The notes: generated from the sequence alone by a model not told the origin. A stretch of 64,000 bases of DNA from Rhizobium sp. BT03 (GCF_030053155.1 NZ_CP125644.1:62001-126000); one strand, 5' to 3'. Shown: positions 9,197 through 21,667, counted from the first letter of the stretch. Numbers and translations: made by a program.

Positions 9197-10210
9197 TCAG
9201 GCCTCCATGACTTCGGCAAGCGCCCGCCCGACACGGCCGGGACCGGGGAAATAATCCCACTCCTGCGCATGCGGATAGGGCGTGTCCCAGCCGGCGACGC
9301 GCACGACAGGCGCTTCGAGATGATAGAAGCAATGTTCCTGCACCAGCGACACGACCTCGGCGCCGAAGCCCGATGTCAGGGTCGCCTCATGCACGACGAC
9401 GCAGCGACCTGTTTTGGTGACCGATTTGACGATCGTATCGAGATCAAGCGGCAACAGGCTCCTCAGATCAATCACCTCGGCGTCGATGCCGGCATCTTCG
9501 GCGGCGGCAAGCGCCACATGCACCATGGTGCCATAGGCAACCACAGTCACCGCCGATCCCTCGCGCCGCACCTCGGCCTTGCCGATCGGGATGGTGTAAT
9601 GGCCGTCGGGCACTTCGCCGAGATCGTGTTTCGACCAGGGCGTCACCGGCCGCTCGTGATGGCCGTCGAAGGGGCCGTTATAGAGCCGCTTCGGCTCCAG
9701 GAACATGACGGGATCAGGGTCCTCGATCGCCGCGATCAGCAGGCCTTTCGCGTCATAAGGATTGGACGGCACGATCACCTTCAGCCCGCAGACATGGGTG
9801 AAGAGCGCTTCCGGGCTCTGGCTGTGCGTCTGGCCGCCGAAAATGCCGCCGCCGGTCGGCATGCGCACGACGATCGGGCAGGTGAAATCGCCGTTGGAGC
9901 GGTAGCGGATGCGCGCCGCCTCCTGCGTCAGCTGGTCATAGGCGGGATACATGTAATCGGCGAACTGGATTTCGACGCAGGGCTTCAACCCGTAGGCGGC
10001 CATGCCGATCGCCGTGCCGACGATGCCGGATTCGCTGATCGGCGTATCGAAGCAGCGCGTCCTGCCGTATTTTGCCTGCAGGCCTTGCGTCGAGCGGAAG
10101 ACGCCGCCGAAGTAGCCGACATCCTCGCCGAAGACCACCACATTGTCGTCCTTCGCCATCGACACATCCATGGCGCTGCGCACCGCCTCGATCATCGTCA
10201 TCCTGGCCAT
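9197..10210 (-). CDS. bkdA2: Branched-chain 2-oxoacid dehydrogenase E1 beta subunit
   Basis: A 337-residue transketolase-like subunit that pairs with the alpha subunit to form the thiamine-diphosphate E1. The N-terminal FGEDVGYFGGVF and the later RMPTGGGIFGGQTHSQS are characteristic of the beta chain of BCKDH; a C-terminal transketolase domain follows (about 200-325). I chose the ATG at 10210, one base after the alpha-subunit stop (TGA, C, ATG); the longer frame from 10321 only reads back through the alpha gene. Substrates are the oxo-acids of Val, Leu and Ile. Confidence 0.95.
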   Translation of the reverse strand: MARMTMIEAVRSAMDVSMAKDDNVVVFGEDVGYFGGVFRSTQGLQAKYGRTRCFDTPISESGIVGTAIGMAAYGLKPCVEIQFADYMYPAYDQLTQEAARIRYRSNGDFTCPIVVRMPTGGGIFGGQTHSQSPEALFTHVCGLKVIVPSNPYDAKGLLIAAIEDPDPVMFLEPKRLYNGPFDGHHERPVTPWSKHDLGEVPDGHYTIPIGKAEVRREGSAVTVVAYGTMVHVALAAAEDAGIDAEVIDLRSLLPLDLDTIVKSVTKTGRCVVVHEATLTSGFGAEVVSLVQEHCFYHLEAPVVRVAGWDTPYPHAQEWDYFPGPGRVGRALAEVMEA

Positions 10211-10211
10211 G

Positions 10212-11507
<1,296 letters not shown>

Positions 11508-12635
11508 TTATAGATTGCGGGCGATCACCATGCGCTGCACGTCACTCGTTCCCTCATAGATCTGGCAGATGCGCACATCACGATAGATGCGCTCGACCGG
11601 ATAGTCGGCCATGTAGCCGTAGCCTCCGTGGATCTGAATCGCGTCGGAGCAGACGCGCTCGGCCATTTCGGAGGCAAAGAGCTTCGCCATCGAGGCCTCC
11701 GACAGACAAGGCAATTCCGCCTCCCTCAAGGCGGCGGCATGGAAGACCAGTTGGCGCGCCGCCTCGATCCGCATCGCCATATCCGCAAGGCGGAAGGCGA
11801 CGGCCTGATGCTCGAAAATCGGCTTGCCGAAGGCGGTACGCTCGCGGGCGTAGTCGCGCGCCGCCTCGAAGGCCGCCCGCGCCATGCCGACCGCCTGCGC
11901 CGCGATGCCGATCCGCCCGCCCTCGAGATTGGCGAGCGCTATGCGGTAACCTTCGCCTTCCGCCCCGAGCCTCAATTCTGCAGGGATGCGCATGGCGTTG
12001 AAGGCAATCTGGCAGGTATCGGTGGAATGCAGGCCGAGCTTTTCCTCGACGCGGATCACCTCGTAGCCCGGCGTCTCCGTCGGCACGATGAAGGCGGTGA
12101 TGCCCTTCTTGCCGGCATCAGGATCGGTGACGGCAAAGACGATGATGACATTGCCGTTCTTTCCCGAGGTGATGAACTGCTTGGCGCCGTCGATCACATA
12201 GTGGTTACCGTCACGCCGCGCCCGGGTCTTCAGGTTCGAGGCGTCGGATCCCGCCTGCGGCTCGGTCAGCGCAAAACCGCCGATCCATTCGCCGCTCGCC
12301 AGTTTCGGCAGGAAGCGCTGCCGCTGCTCCTCGGTGCCGAATTTCAGGATCGGCACGCAGCCGACGGAGCTGTGCACGCTCATGATCGTCGAACAGGGCC
12401 CGTCGCCCGCGGCAATCTCCTCGAGGGCCGCGGCATAGGCGACGACACCGGTATCCGAGCCGCCATAGGCCTCCGGCACCAGCATGCCGAGCAGACCGAG
12501 TTCGCCCATCTCCTTCAGTTCCTCGCGCGGGAAAAGATGTTCCCGGTCGCGTTTGGCCGCCCCCGGCGCCAGCCGGTCGCGGGCAAAGTCGCGAGCAAGA
12601 TCGGAGATCTGCTGTTGGAGGTCGGAAAGGATCAT
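11508..12635 (-). CDS. Acyl-CoA dehydrogenase, probably short/branched chain
   Basis: A 375-residue FAD enzyme of normal family length. It has the flavin-binding TEPQAGSDA and the catalytic base in [11 protein letters not shown] (Glu361), the position used by short-, medium- and short/branched-chain acyl-CoA dehydrogenases. It differs here from the isovaleryl-CoA enzyme at 17041. Between the thiolase and BCKDH genes it most likely oxidises 2-methylbutyryl-CoA (and perhaps isobutyryl-CoA), the products of the complex. Confidence 0.88.
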   Translation of the reverse strand: MILSDLQQQISDLARDFARDRLAPGAAKRDREHLFPREELKEMGELGLLGMLVPEAYGGSDTGVVAYAAALEEIAAGDGPCSTIMSVHSSVGCVPILKFGTEEQRQRFLPKLASGEWIGGFALTEPQAGSDASNLKTRARRDGNHYVIDGAKQFITSGKNGNVIIVFAVTDPDAGKKGITAFIVPTETPGYEVIRVEEKLGLHSTDTCQIAFNAMRIPAELRLGAEGEGYRIALANLEGGRIGIAAQAVGMARAAFEAARDYARERTAFGKPIFEHQAVAFRLADMAMRIEAARQLVFHAAALREAELPCLSEASMAKLFASEMAERVCSDAIQIHGGYGYMADYPVERIYRDVRICQIYEGTSDVQRMVIARNL

Positions 12636-12649
12636 CTGCCGCCTCCCCG

Positions 12650-13837
12650 CTAGTGCCGCTCGATGGCGACAGCCGTCGCCTCGCCGCCGCCGATGCAGAG
12701 CGCCGCCATGCCGCGTTTCAGGCTGTAGCGCTCCAGCGCCGAAAGCAACGTCACCAGGATCCGGGCGCCCGACGCGCCGATCGGATGGCCGAGCGCGCAG
12801 GCGCCGCCATGGACGTTGACCTTTTCATGCGGCAAGTCGAGATCGCGCATCGCCGCCATGGCGACGACGGCGAAGGCCTCGTTGATCTCGAAAAGATCGA
12901 CATCCGAGAGCGCCAGGCCGGTCCGGTCGGAAAGCTTCTGCAGCGCGCCGATCGGCGCGGTGGCGAAAAGATTAGGCGCCTGCGAATGGGTGGCGTGGCC
13001 GAGGATCGTGGCGAGCGGCGTCAGGCCGCGACGCTCGGCCTCGGAGCGGCGCATCAGTACCAGGGCTGCCGCGCCGTCGGAGATCGAGCTGGAATTCGCC
13101 GCGGTCACCGTACCGCCGTCGCGGAAAGCCGGTTTCAGCGTCGGGATCTTGTCGAGCCTCGCCTTCCCTGGCTGTTCGTCGCGGCTCGCCACCTGCTCGG
13201 CTTTCCCCAATGTCACCGTGACCGGCACGATCTCGCTCTCGAAACAGCCGTCGGAGATCGCCTTCTGAGCCCGCGTCAGAGAGGCGATGGCGTAGTTGTC
13301 CTGCGCCTCGCGCGTGAACTGATAGGCCTCGGCGCAATCCTCCGCGAAGCTGCCCATCAAGCGCCCCTTGTCATAAGCATCCTCCAGCCCGTCGAGGAAC
13401 ATGTGATCCACGACTCGCCCATGGCCGAGCCTGTAGCCGCCACGGGCCCTGTCAAGGAGATAGGGCGCATTGGTCATGCTTTCCATGCCGCCGGCGACAG
13501 CCACCGAGGCGCTGCCGGCGGCTATCAGATCGTGCGCCATCATGACCGCCTTCATGCCCGAGCCGCACATTTTATTGACGGTGCTGGCGCCGGTCGAAAA
13601 CGGCAGGCCGGCATGGATGGCCGCCTGACGCGCCGGCGCCTGCCCTTGCCCTGCCGGCAGCACGCAGCCGAAGACCACTTCCTCGATCGCCTCGGGCTCG
13701 ACGCGGCTGCGCTCAAGTGCCGCGCGGATCGCCGCTGCTCCAAGCTCGGGTGCGGCCGCCTCCTTCAGCTCTCCCTGAAAGCTGCCGATCGGGGTGCGCG
13801 CCGCGCCGGTGATGACGATAGGGTCCTGCAATGCCAT
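12650..13837 (-). CDS. Thiolase (acetyl-CoA C-acyltransferase)
   Basis: A 395-residue degradative-type thiolase. The acylated Cys91 is in NKMCGSG; His351 in GHPIGASG and Cys381 in LCIGGG complete the active site, and NEAFA is present. In this context it should cleave 2-methylacetoacetyl-CoA to propionyl-CoA and acetyl-CoA, the last step of isoleucine breakdown. I chose the ATG at 13837, which has GAGGAGG 6 nt upstream; an ATG at 13861 would put that ribosome site inside the gene. The SDR gene ends 20 nt upstream. Confidence 0.9.
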   Translation of the reverse strand: MALQDPIVITGAARTPIGSFQGELKEAAAPELGAAAIRAALERSRVEPEAIEEVVFGCVLPAGQGQAPARQAAIHAGLPFSTGASTVNKMCGSGMKAVMMAHDLIAAGSASVAVAGGMESMTNAPYLLDRARGGYRLGHGRVVDHMFLDGLEDAYDKGRLMGSFAEDCAEAYQFTREAQDNYAIASLTRAQKAISDGCFESEIVPVTVTLGKAEQVASRDEQPGKARLDKIPTLKPAFRDGGTVTAANSSSISDGAAALVLMRRSEAERRGLTPLATILGHATHSQAPNLFATAPIGALQKLSDRTGLALSDVDLFEINEAFAVVAMAAMRDLDLPHEKVNVHGGACALGHPIGASGARILVTLLSALERYSLKRGMAALCIGGGEATAVAIERH

Positions 13838-13857
13838 CTTTCCTCCTCGGGGCGCTC

Positions 13858-14625
13858 TCAACGCGCGCCCATCCGCAATGCGCCGTCGAGGCGGATCACC
13901 TCGCCGTTCAGCATGTTGTTTTCAAAAATATGGCCCACCAGCCCGGCAAATTCCGCCGGCCGGCCGAGCCGCGGCGGAAAGGGCACGCTCCTGCCGAGCG
14001 CTTCCTGCACCTCTGCCGGCATATCAGCCATCATCGGCGTCTCGAAAATGCCGGGCGCAATCGACACGACCCGAATGCCGTAGCGGGCAAGCTCGCGGGC
14101 GATCGGCAGGGTCATCGCCGCCACCCCGCCCTTGGAGGCGGCATAGGCCGCCTGGCCGATCTGCCCGTCGAAGGCGGCAACTGAGGCCGTGTTGACGATG
14201 ACGCCGCGTTCGCCTTCCGCGTCCGGCTCAGCATTCTGGATGGCGGCGGCCGCAAGCCGGATCATGTTGAACGTGCCGATGAGATTGATGCCGATAGCGC
14301 GGGCGAAATTCTCCAGCCGATGCGGTCCGTCGCGGCCGATCACCTTCTCGGCCGGCGCGACGCCGGCACAATTGACCAGACCGCGCAGACTGCCGAAGGC
14401 ATCCACCGCCGCGGCAACGACCGCCGCGCCATCCTCGCCATCGGTCACGTCGGCCTTGACGAAGCGAGCATCGCTGCCAAATTCCCTAGCGATCCCCTCG
14501 CCCGCTTCCGCATTGAGATCGGCAATCGTCACGCGCCCGCCGGCCTCGATAAGCATGCGCGCGGTTGCGGCGCCGAGCCCGGAGACGCCGCCGGTCACGA
14601 TGAAACTTGCTCCTGGGATCAGCAT
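13858..14625 (-). CDS. Short-chain dehydrogenase, 3-hydroxy-2-methylbutyryl-CoA dehydrogenase type
   Basis: A 255-residue NAD-dependent short-chain dehydrogenase/reductase. It has TGGVSGLG (11-18), NCAG (about 85-88), Ser148 and the YAASK catalytic pair Tyr161/Lys165. The sequence style ([18 protein letters not shown], and an insert of about 10 residues before Ser148) resembles the HSD10 group that oxidises 3-hydroxy-2-methylbutyryl-CoA. Place between acyl-CoA dehydrogenase and thiolase in isoleucine degradation fits. It is the first gene of the operon; GAGGAGAAGAG lies just before ATG 14625. Confidence 0.85.
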   Translation of the reverse strand: MLIPGASFIVTGGVSGLGAATARMLIEAGGRVTIADLNAEAGEGIAREFGSDARFVKADVTDGEDGAAVVAAAVDAFGSLRGLVNCAGVAPAEKVIGRDGPHRLENFARAIGINLIGTFNMIRLAAAAIQNAEPDAEGERGVIVNTASVAAFDGQIGQAAYAASKGGVAAMTLPIARELARYGIRVVSIAPGIFETPMMADMPAEVQEALGRSVPFPPRLGRPAEFAGLVGHIFENNMLNGEVIRLDGALRMGAR

Positions 14626-14760
14626 GGATCTCTTCTCCTCGCCGCCGGCCCATCTCCTCCAGATAGTACCGGCAACCGCGATTCTATTCGCTCCACCTAT
14701 TGCAAGCGATGACAGAACTGCTCCATAATTTCGGCCAGTTTTGCCATAGTGAGGTTTGGC
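14626..14760. promoter_or_regulatory. Divergent control region, BCKDH operon / AraC regulator
   Basis: This 135-bp gap separates the leftward branched-chain operon from the rightward AraC gene. CCATA occurs at 14723-14727 and again at 14744-14748, exactly 21 bp apart, a spacing common for AraC-family direct-repeat sites. Flanking bases agree only partly, so this is a weak candidate operator. Confidence 0.35.
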
Positions 14761-15786
14761 ATGGCCGAGATCGAGCGACGCATGATTGCGCCGGGGTTCG
14801 TCGACGAAGCGCTCGACAGCCTGCGGCGGCTCGGCAAACCGACGGCGCCGATCCTTGCGCAGGTCGGCCTGCCATCTCAAGTCGAACATCCGGTTTCAGC
14901 CGAGACCTACGGCGCACTCTGGCTGGCGATTGCGGCCGAACTCGACGACGAGTTCTTCGGCATGGGCGCGCGTCCGATGCGCAGCGGCAGCTTCACGCTG
15001 CTTTGCCATTGCGTGCTGCACGCGCCGACGCTCGGTCATGCGCTACGCCGGGCGCTGCGCTTCCTCGATGTCGTGATCGACGATCCCAGAGGGCGGCTCG
15101 TCATTCGTGACAGTCTCGCCGAAGTCGAGCTCAGAGATGCCGGCGGCCCGCGTTCGGCCTTCGCCTATCGAACCTACTGGATCATCCTGCACGGCATCAT
15201 CTGCTGGCTGGTCGGGCGGCGCATTCCGATCCGCCTCGTCGATTTTCGCTGCGCCGAACCCAAGCAAGGGGCCGACTACCGGCTGTTCTTCGGCGCGCCG
15301 GTGCGTTTCTCGCAGGCCATCAGCCGGCTCGGCTTCGACAGCGCCATGTTGGATTTACCAATTTCACGCAGCGAACAGGCGCTGAAGCAGTTCCTGCGCG
15401 GTGCACCCGCCAATATTCTGGTGCGCTACCGTTACGACGCCGGCATCGCCGCCGCCGTCCGCCGGCGCTTGACCCAGGCGACACCAACTGCCTGGACGAG
15501 TTTTGCATCCCTTGCCGCCGATATGCGCATGCCCTCCTCCACACTCCGCCACCGCCTGCACGACGAAGGGCAGAGCTATGCCGCCATCAAGGACGACATC
15601 CGCCGCGACCTCGCCGTCGAACTGCTGCTGAACACATCGAAGACCATCGGCGAGATCGCCGTGCAGCTCGGCTATTCCGAACCCAGCGCCTTCTTCCGCG
15701 CCTTCCGGAAATGGATGGGCAAGAGCCCGGAGGCGTTCCGGCGAGAGGAAGCGGAAAATCAGACCTACGTCAGTCGAACCGCTTGA
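14761..15786 (+). CDS. AraC-family transcriptional regulator
   Basis: A 341-residue activator type. An N-terminal arabinose-binding-like effector domain (about 20-205) precedes a C-terminal double helix-turn-helix (about 235-330, ending [33 protein letters not shown]). It diverges from the SDR-thiolase-ACAD-BCKDH operon, so it is the likely local regulator, with an oxo-acid or acyl-CoA metabolite as inducer (inference). I chose the ATG at 14761, with AGTGAGG 6 nt before it, over a GTG at 14749. Confidence 0.88.
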   Translation: MAEIERRMIAPGFVDEALDSLRRLGKPTAPILAQVGLPSQVEHPVSAETYGALWLAIAAELDDEFFGMGARPMRSGSFTLLCHCVLHAPTLGHALRRALRFLDVVIDDPRGRLVIRDSLAEVELRDAGGPRSAFAYRTYWIILHGIICWLVGRRIPIRLVDFRCAEPKQGADYRLFFGAPVRFSQAISRLGFDSAMLDLPISRSEQALKQFLRGAPANILVRYRYDAGIAAAVRRRLTQATPTAWTSFASLAADMRMPSSTLRHRLHDEGQSYAAIKDDIRRDLAVELLLNTSKTIGEIAVQLGYSEPSAFFRAFRKWMGKSPEAFRREEAENQTYVSRTA

Positions 15787-15914
15787 CGCGACCCGATTGT
15801 CTTCGCGCTTTCGCGAACATGCTGGCATCTTCGTCACGAAGGATTTGCTGAAGCGACCAGGAGCCCTGATGAGGAAAATTTGAAGCGTTGTTCCGCCCTG
15901 CCGCAGCAGATCTC

Positions 15915-15954
15915 AAATAGTGCAAAATAGTGTTAGTCACTAGATTTCACTATA
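15915..15954. promoter_or_regulatory. parDE operator array
   Basis: Two direct AAATAGTG half-sites (15915-15922 and 15925-15932) are followed by two inverted CACTA half-sites (15938-15942 and 15948-15952). The second pair forms TAGTG, 5 bp, CACTA. This lies about 30 bp before the ParD start, where ribbon-helix-helix antitoxins repress their own operon. Confidence 0.6.
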
Positions 15955-15984
15955 TGTTATAAGGATGCAAAGGAGACCGTAGCC

Positions 15985-16272
15985 ATGAAACCATCCGGCC
16001 AGATGACCGTGAGCCTCACCGGCGAACTGGAGCAATTCGTCCGCGACCAGGTGCGCACCGGCGCCTTCGCATCGAGCAGCGAATACATCCGCAACCTGGT
16101 ACGCGAGCGCTATAACCAGCAACGCGATCGCGCCGAAAAGCTGAAGGCGTTGGATGAGGCGCTGGCACGCGGCATCGCCGACGCTGAAGCGGGGCGCACC
16201 ATGCCCTTGGATGCGGCATTCAAACGGCTTCGCGAGGAACTCGACCTGATGGACAAAAGCGCCGGGAAATGA
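15985..16272 (+). CDS. parD: ParD-type antitoxin
   Basis: A 95-residue type II antitoxin. The N-terminal ribbon-helix-helix (about 6-40: MTVSLTGELEQFV then a SSSEYIRNLVRE helix) binds the operator; the charged C-terminal half should wrap the toxin. AAGGAGA precedes the ATG. Its stop overlaps the toxin start as ATGA, the usual coupling that keeps antitoxin in excess. Confidence 0.9.
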   Translation: MKPSGQMTVSLTGELEQFVRDQVRTGAFASSSEYIRNLVRERYNQQRDRAEKLKALDEALARGIADAEAGRTMPLDAAFKRLREELDLMDKSAGK

Positions 16273-16565
16273 AGGTCAGAATTACCGATGCGGCATGGGA
16301 AAACATGCTGCATATTGGCCGCTGTATCAAGGACGGCAATCCGGCTCGCGCCGAGACGTTCGTGAGGGAGCTTTACGAGCGGTGCGAATCACTGGGGCAT
16401 ATGCCCCGCTCCTTTCCCCTGCTGCCCGGCCGGGAAGAATCCGGCATCCGCCGGCGCCCCTATGGCGACTATCTGATTTTTTACCGGATTGCCGACGCGG
16501 TCGAAGTGCTGCATGTCCTCCACGGCGCGGTAGACTATGAACGATTGCTATTCCCGGACGAATAG
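16269..16565 (+). CDS. parE: ParE-type toxin
   Basis: A 98-residue RelE/ParE-superfamily toxin, with the helical hairpin (about 10-45), RRRPYGDYLIFYRI strand region and VLHVLHGAVDYERLL end typical of ParE, which poisons DNA gyrase in studied members. It starts inside the ATGA overlap with ParD. The frame is intact, so the module looks functional. Confidence 0.88.
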   Translation: MKVRITDAAWENMLHIGRCIKDGNPARAETFVRELYERCESLGHMPRSFPLLPGREESGIRRRPYGDYLIFYRIADAVEVLHVLHGAVDYERLLFPDE

Positions 16566-16634
16566 GGCAACCGCCGATTACCCGCCCCGTAATTCTCGGC
16601 CGGCACGCATTGCAAGGATCGGGTAGTGCCAAAC

Positions 16635-16895
16635 TCATGGCTCATTGTCGTAGCCTTCACCCTTCGCCAGCCGCGCGATCGCCTCGCCGAACAACTCGGC
16701 ATGTTCGTCCGGCATCTCCGAAACGTAATGGGCGCGACGCGGATCGATGCCGCTGCGCATGCGCTCGTAATGTTCATAGCTCATCAGCACGAAACGCGAC
16801 TTGTTATGCCGGGTGAGAACGATCGGTTCCCGGCTTGCAGCATCGGTAACGTCGCCGACCTGCTTGTTGAGATCCCCTGTCGTGAAATATCGCAT
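16635..16895 (-). CDS. Orphan Phd/YefM-type antitoxin
   Basis: An 86-residue protein with the Phd/YefM N-terminal fold (MRYFTTGDLNKQVGDV..ASREPIVLTRHNKSRFVLMSYEHYERM, shown in part), which both binds DNA and neutralises a toxin. No toxin frame follows on the minus strand: the next gene leftward is the convergent parE. Two direct CCATATTT copies (16918-16925 and 16927-16934) lie just upstream and may be its operator. It could control a distant toxin, or be the remnant of a pair. Confidence 0.8.
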   Translation of the reverse strand: MRYFTTGDLNKQVGDVTDAASREPIVLTRHNKSRFVLMSYEHYERMRSGIDPRRAHYVSEMPDEHAELFGEAIARLAKGEGYDNEP

Positions 16896-17040
16896 GATAT
16901 AATCTCCGGCTTTGTTTCCATATTTCCCATATTTTCAAGAAAACGGCACAGCTTCGATAGAAGGCTCTCACCCGCATCCAAATCAGAGACACTTTGAACC
17001 TTTCGCAACCCGCGCTACATATTTTAGCGGGAGGAGTGCC

Positions 17041-18186
17041 ATGTTTGATTTTTCGCTCGGCGACACCGCGGACGCGATCCGTGAAACGACGGCGCGGTTT
17101 GCGGCCGATCATATTGCTCCGCTGGCTGCGGAGATCGACGAAAGCAACACGTTTCCGCGCCAGCTCTGGCCTGAAATGGGCGCGCTCGGCCTGCATGGGA
17201 TTACCGTCGAGGAGGAATTCGGCGGCGCCGGTCTCGGTTATCTCGAACATGTCGTCGCCATGGAGGAAGTCTCCCGCGCCTCGGCCTCGGTCGGCTTGAG
17301 CTACGGCGCCCATTCCAATCTCTGCGTCAACCAGATCCGCCGCTGGGCCTCGCCGGAACAGAAACACCGCTACCTGCCGAAGCTGATCTCAGGCGAGCAT
17401 GTCGGCTCGCTTGCCATGTCGGAGGCCGGCGCCGGGTCCGATGTCGTCTCCATGCGCTTGCGGGCCGAGAAAAAGGGCGACCGCTATATTCTGAACGGCA
17501 CCAAGTTCTGGATCACCAATGCGCCGCATGCCGATGTGCTCGTCGTCTATGCCAAGACCGATCCCGCCGCCGGCGCGAAAGGTATTTCCGCGCTCATCAT
17601 CGAGAAGGGAATGCCCGGCTTCAGCGTTTCCAAGAAGCTCTCCAAGCTCGGCATGCGCGGCAGCGATACGGCCGAGCTGGTCTTTGAAGATTGCGAGGTG
17701 CCGGCCGAGGCGCTGATGGGCCGGGAAGGCGAAGGCGTGAAGATCCTGATGTCCGGCCTCGATTATGAGCGCGCCGTGCTTGCCGCCGGCCCGCTCGGCA
17801 TCATGCAAGCCTGCCTCGATGTCGTGCTGCCCTATGTGCGCGATCGCAAGCAGTTCGGCAAACCGATCGGCGATTTCCAGCTGATGCAGGCCAAGATTGC
17901 CGACATGTATGTCGCGCTGAACTCGGCGCGCGCCTATGTCTATTCCGTCGCCCGCGCCTGCGACGCCGGCCGCGCCACGCGCACGGACGCGGCCGCCGCG
18001 ATCCTTTTTGCCAGCGAGAACGCCGTGAAGGTCTCGCTGGAAGCGATCCAGGCTCTCGGCGGCGCCGGCTATACCAAGGAATGGCCGGTCGAACGTTTCC
18101 TGCGCGATGCCAAGCTCTACGATATCGGCGCCGGCACCAACGAGATCCGCCGCTACCTGATCGGCCGGGAGCTCATTGCGTCATGA
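17041..18186 (+). CDS. ivd: Isovaleryl-CoA dehydrogenase
   Basis: A 381-residue FAD acyl-CoA dehydrogenase acting on isovaleryl-CoA from leucine. Two features separate it from other family members. The C-terminal region reads [10 protein letters not shown], with no glutamate where most members have YEG, and Glu243 in GLDYERAVL is at the helix position of the isovaleryl enzyme's catalytic base. GGGAGGAG precedes the ATG. It opens the leucine operon and overlaps the next gene as ATGA. Confidence 0.95.
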   Translation: MFDFSLGDTADAIRETTARFAADHIAPLAAEIDESNTFPRQLWPEMGALGLHGITVEEEFGGAGLGYLEHVVAMEEVSRASASVGLSYGAHSNLCVNQIRRWASPEQKHRYLPKLISGEHVGSLAMSEAGAGSDVVSMRLRAEKKGDRYILNGTKFWITNAPHADVLVVYAKTDPAAGAKGISALIIEKGMPGFSVSKKLSKLGMRGSDTAELVFEDCEVPAEALMGREGEGVKILMSGLDYERAVLAAGPLGIMQACLDVVLPYVRDRKQFGKPIGDFQLMQAKIADMYVALNSARAYVYSVARACDAGRATRTDAAAAILFASENAVKVSLEAIQALGGAGYTKEWPVERFLRDAKLYDIGAGTNEIRRYLIGRELIAS

Positions 18187-19793
18187 CGGTGATTCCGACC
18201 GCGATCGATCGCGAGAGCGACAGCTTCAAGGCCAATGCCATCAAGAACGGAGCGCTGATCGAGGAGCTCCACACCCGCTCGGCGAAAACCCGCGAGGGCG
18301 GATCGCAAGCGGCGCGCGAGCGCCACACGGCCAAGGGCAAGCTCCTGCCGCGCGACCGCATCCAGCTGCTTCTCGATGCCGGCAGCCCTTTCCTTGAGAT
18401 CGGCGCGCTGGCCGCCAACGGCATGTATGGCGACGAGGCGCCGGGCGCCGGCATCATTACTGGCATCGGCCGCGTGTCCGGCCGCGAGGTGATGATCGTC
18501 GCCAATGACGCGACGGTGAAGGGCGGCGCCTATTACCCCCTGACGGTGAAGAAACATCTGCGGGCGCAGGAAATCGCCCTGCAGAACCGGCTGCCTTGCC
18601 TCTATCTGGTCGACAGCGGCGGCGCCAATCTGCCGCATCAGGCCGAGGTCTTTCCCGACCGCGACCATTTCGGCGCGATCTTCTACAATCAGGCGCAGAT
18701 GTCGGCCGAAGGAATCCCACAGATCGCCTGTGTGATGGGAAGCTGCACCGCCGGCGGCGCCTATGTGCCCGCCATGTCCGACGAAACGGTCATCGTGCGC
18801 AATCAGGGGACGATCTTTCTGGCCGGTCCGCCGCTGGTCAAAGCCGCCACCGGCGAAATCATTTCGGCCGAAGAGCTCGGCGGCGCCGAGACCCATGGCC
18901 GCCGCTCCGGTGTCGTCGATCATGTCGCCGAAAATGACGAACATGCGCTGCTGCTGGTGCGCGATATCGTCGCCAGCCTCAACAGCGTCAAATCGGTCGA
19001 TATCGACATTCAGCCTCCGCGTCCCCCGAAGCTCGACGTCGAGGACCTTCACGGCATCATTCCTGAGGACGTGCGCTCGCCCTATGACGTGCGCGAGGTG
19101 ATCGGCCGCATCGTCGACGGCTCGGAACTGCATGAGTTCAAGCCGCTCTACGGCACCACGCTCATCTGCGGCTTCGCCCGCATCTGGGGCATGCCCGTCG
19201 CCGTCATCGCCAATAACGGCGTGCTCTTTTCCGAAAGCGCGCTGAAGGGCGCGCATTTCATCGAGCTCGCCTGCCAGCGCCGCGTGCCGCTGCTCTTCCT
19301 GCAAAACATTTCCGGCTTCATGGTCGGCGGCCGCTACGAGGCCGGCGGCATCGCCAAGGATGGGGCGAAGCTGGTGACGGCGGTCGCCACCGCTACCGTG
19401 CCGAAAGTCACTGTCATCATCGGCGGCAGTTTCGGCGCCGGCAATTACGGCATGTGCGGGCGCGCCTATCGCCCGCGCTTCCTCTTCACCTGGCCGAACA
19501 GCCGCATCAGCGTCATGGGCGGAGAACAGGCGGCCTCCGTGCTCGCCACCATCCGGCGGGACGCGATGGAAGCGCGCGGTGAGGATTGGCCGGCCGCCGC
19601 GGAAGAAGCCTTCAAGGCGCCGATCCGCGCCGGCTACGAGGCGGAGGGCAACCCCTATTATGCCACCGCCCGCCTCTGGGACGACGGCATCATCGATCCG
19701 CGCCAGACACGCGACGTGCTGGGCCTTGCCTTTTCCGCCAGCCTGAATGCGCCAATCCCGAAAGGGCCGCGCTTCGGCCTGTTCAGGATGTGA
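18183..19793 (+). CDS. mccB: Methylcrotonyl-CoA carboxylase carboxyltransferase (beta) subunit
   Basis: A 536-residue carboxyltransferase subunit that moves CO2 from carboxybiotin to 3-methylcrotonyl-CoA. Two crotonase-like halves are visible, with the oxyanion glycine stretches [15 protein letters not shown] (about 200) and [18 protein letters not shown] (about 420), the latter characteristic of methylcrotonyl rather than propionyl or geranyl enzymes by overall feel. ATG 18183 overlaps the dehydrogenase stop (ATGA). Confidence 0.94.
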   Translation: MTVIPTAIDRESDSFKANAIKNGALIEELHTRSAKTREGGSQAARERHTAKGKLLPRDRIQLLLDAGSPFLEIGALAANGMYGDEAPGAGIITGIGRVSGREVMIVANDATVKGGAYYPLTVKKHLRAQEIALQNRLPCLYLVDSGGANLPHQAEVFPDRDHFGAIFYNQAQMSAEGIPQIACVMGSCTAGGAYVPAMSDETVIVRNQGTIFLAGPPLVKAATGEIISAEELGGAETHGRRSGVVDHVAENDEHALLLVRDIVASLNSVKSVDIDIQPPRPPKLDVEDLHGIIPEDVRSPYDVREVIGRIVDGSELHEFKPLYGTTLICGFARIWGMPVAVIANNGVLFSESALKGAHFIELACQRRVPLLFLQNISGFMVGGRYEAGGIAKDGAKLVTAVATATVPKVTVIIGGSFGAGNYGMCGRAYRPRFLFTWPNSRISVMGGEQAASVLATIRRDAMEARGEDWPAAAEEAFKAPIRAGYEAEGNPYYATARLWDDGIIDPRQTRDVLGLAFSASLNAPIPKGPRFGLFRM

Positions 19794-19801
19794 GGCGCGC
19801 T

Positions 19802-21667
19802 ATGATGGAAAGTCTTCTCATTGCCAACCGGGGCGAGATCGCCCGCCGCATCATCCGCACGGCAAAGACGCTCGGCATCCGCACCATCGCCGTCTATTCG
19901 GAAGCCGATGCCGGCCTGCCCTTCGTGAAAGAAGCGGACGACGCAGTCGCCATCGGTCCTCCGCCCGCCCGAGAGAGTTATCTCTCCGAGGCACGCATCC
20001 TGGAAGCCGCCCGCAAGTCAGGCGCTGCCGCCATCCATCCCGGCTACGGATTTCTGTCGGAAAATGCCGACTTTGCCGAAGCGGTGGAAAAGGCCGGCAT
20101 GATCTGGGTCGGCGCGCCGCCGGCCGCCATCCGCGCCATGGGGCTCAAGGATGCCGCCAAGGAATTGATGCAAGCGGCGGGCGTGCCCGTCACCCCCGGT
20201 TATCTCGGGCCGGACCAGAGCGAGGCGAGGCTAGAGGCCGAGGCCGATACGATCGGCTACCCCGTGCTGATCAAGGCTGTTGCCGGCGGCGGCGGCAAGG
20301 GCATGCGCCGCGTCGACCGGCTTGAGGATTTCGCTGAACTTCTCGCCTCCTGCCGGCGTGAGGCGGCCGCCTCCTTCGGCGACGACCGCGTGCTGATCGA
20401 ACGCTATATCGCCAACCCGCGCCATATCGAGGTCCAGGTCTTCGCCGACAAATCGGGCAACTGCGTTCATCTCTTCGAACGCGATTGTTCGCTGCAGCGC
20501 CGCCACCAGAAGGTCATCGAGGAGGCCCCCGCCCCCGGCCTCGATGCCGCCACCCGTGCTGCGATCTGCGATGCCGCAGTGAAGGCCGCGAAAGCGGTGA
20601 ATTACGTCGGCGCCGGCACCATCGAATTCATCGCCGATGCCTCCTCCGGCCTCGATCCCGACCGCATCTGGTTCATGGAAATGAACACGCGCCTGCAGGT
20701 GGAACACCCGGTCACCGAAGCAATCACAGGCGAGGATCTGGTGCTCTGGCAGTTGAAGGTTGCCAGCGGCGAGCCGCTGCCGAAAAGCCAGGACGAGATC
20801 GTCATCAACGGCTGGGCTTTCGAAGCCCGGCTCTATGCCGAAAACCCCGCCGCCGGCTACCTGCCCTCAACCGGCCGGCTCGACCATCTCAGGCTTCCGG
20901 GGGCCGTCCGCGTCGACAGCGGCGTCGATGAGGGCAACGAGATCACCGCCTTCTACGACCCGATGATCGCCAAGATCATTGCGCATGGGCCGAACCGTGA
21001 GACCGCCCTTTCGAAGCTCGCCGCCGCCTGTGCCGGCATCGAGGTCTGGCCGGTCAAATCCAATGCCGGTCTTCTCGCCCGCATCGCCACTGATCCGGAT
21101 TTTCGCACCGCGCAGATCGATACCGGCTTCCTCGACCGCCACGGCGAAAGCCTTGTGGCCAGCGGACCTGATGAAACCGTCATCGACAAGGCAGCGACGG
21201 CACTTTCGAAGGGCACGGTTGGCGATCCCTGGTCCGCACTGACCGGCTTCCGTATCGCCGGGCCCCGCGACAGCCGCGTGCGCGTGCGCATTGACGGTCA
21301 CCTCCATTGGGGAAGGGCCCACGGCGACCTCGAAGCGAATGCCGTCGAGATGGACGGGGCGACGGTACTTTTCGATGCCGGCAATGCCTGGCCGATCGGC
21401 TTGCCCCATGCAGGCGAGGTCGAGGCAAATCACGGCGTGGGCGATGGCGCCATCCTGTCGCCAATGCCCGGCCTCGTCATTTCGGTCGACGTCGCCGAAG
21501 GCGATCCGGTCGCCAAGGGGGACCGTCTGCTGACGGTCGAAGCGATGAAGATGGAGCATACGCTGCGGGCGCCCTTCGACGGCATCGTCGGCAAACTGCA
21601 GGTCTCTCCCGGTGTCAGGGTCTCCGAAACCCAGCTGGTCGTCAGCGTCATCAAGGGAGAGGACTGA
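19802..21667 (+). CDS. mccA: Methylcrotonyl-CoA carboxylase biotin-containing (alpha) subunit
   Basis: A 621-residue subunit. A biotin carboxylase domain fills the first ~450 residues (ATP-grasp GGGGKGMR at about 160; [14 protein letters not shown] at about 290), then a middle domain, then a biotinyl domain with EAMKMEHT, Lys583 being the biotin site. It starts 8 nt after mccB. Two adjacent ATG codons (19802, 19805) are possible starts. The stop shares a base with the MaoC start (TGATG). Confidence 0.94.
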   Translation: MMESLLIANRGEIARRIIRTAKTLGIRTIAVYSEADAGLPFVKEADDAVAIGPPPARESYLSEARILEAARKSGAAAIHPGYGFLSENADFAEAVEKAGMIWVGAPPAAIRAMGLKDAAKELMQAAGVPVTPGYLGPDQSEARLEAEADTIGYPVLIKAVAGGGGKGMRRVDRLEDFAELLASCRREAAASFGDDRVLIERYIANPRHIEVQVFADKSGNCVHLFERDCSLQRRHQKVIEEAPAPGLDAATRAAICDAAVKAAKAVNYVGAGTIEFIADASSGLDPDRIWFMEMNTRLQVEHPVTEAITGEDLVLWQLKVASGEPLPKSQDEIVINGWAFEARLYAENPAAGYLPSTGRLDHLRLPGAVRVDSGVDEGNEITAFYDPMIAKIIAHGPNRETALSKLAAACAGIEVWPVKSNAGLLARIATDPDFRTAQIDTGFLDRHGESLVASGPDETVIDKAATALSKGTVGDPWSALTGFRIAGPRDSRVRVRIDGHLHWGRAHGDLEANAVEMDGATVLFDAGNAWPIGLPHAGEVEANHGVGDGAILSPMPGLVISVDVAEGDPVAKGDRLLTVEAMKMEHTLRAPFDGIVGKLQVSPGVRVSETQLVVSVIKGED

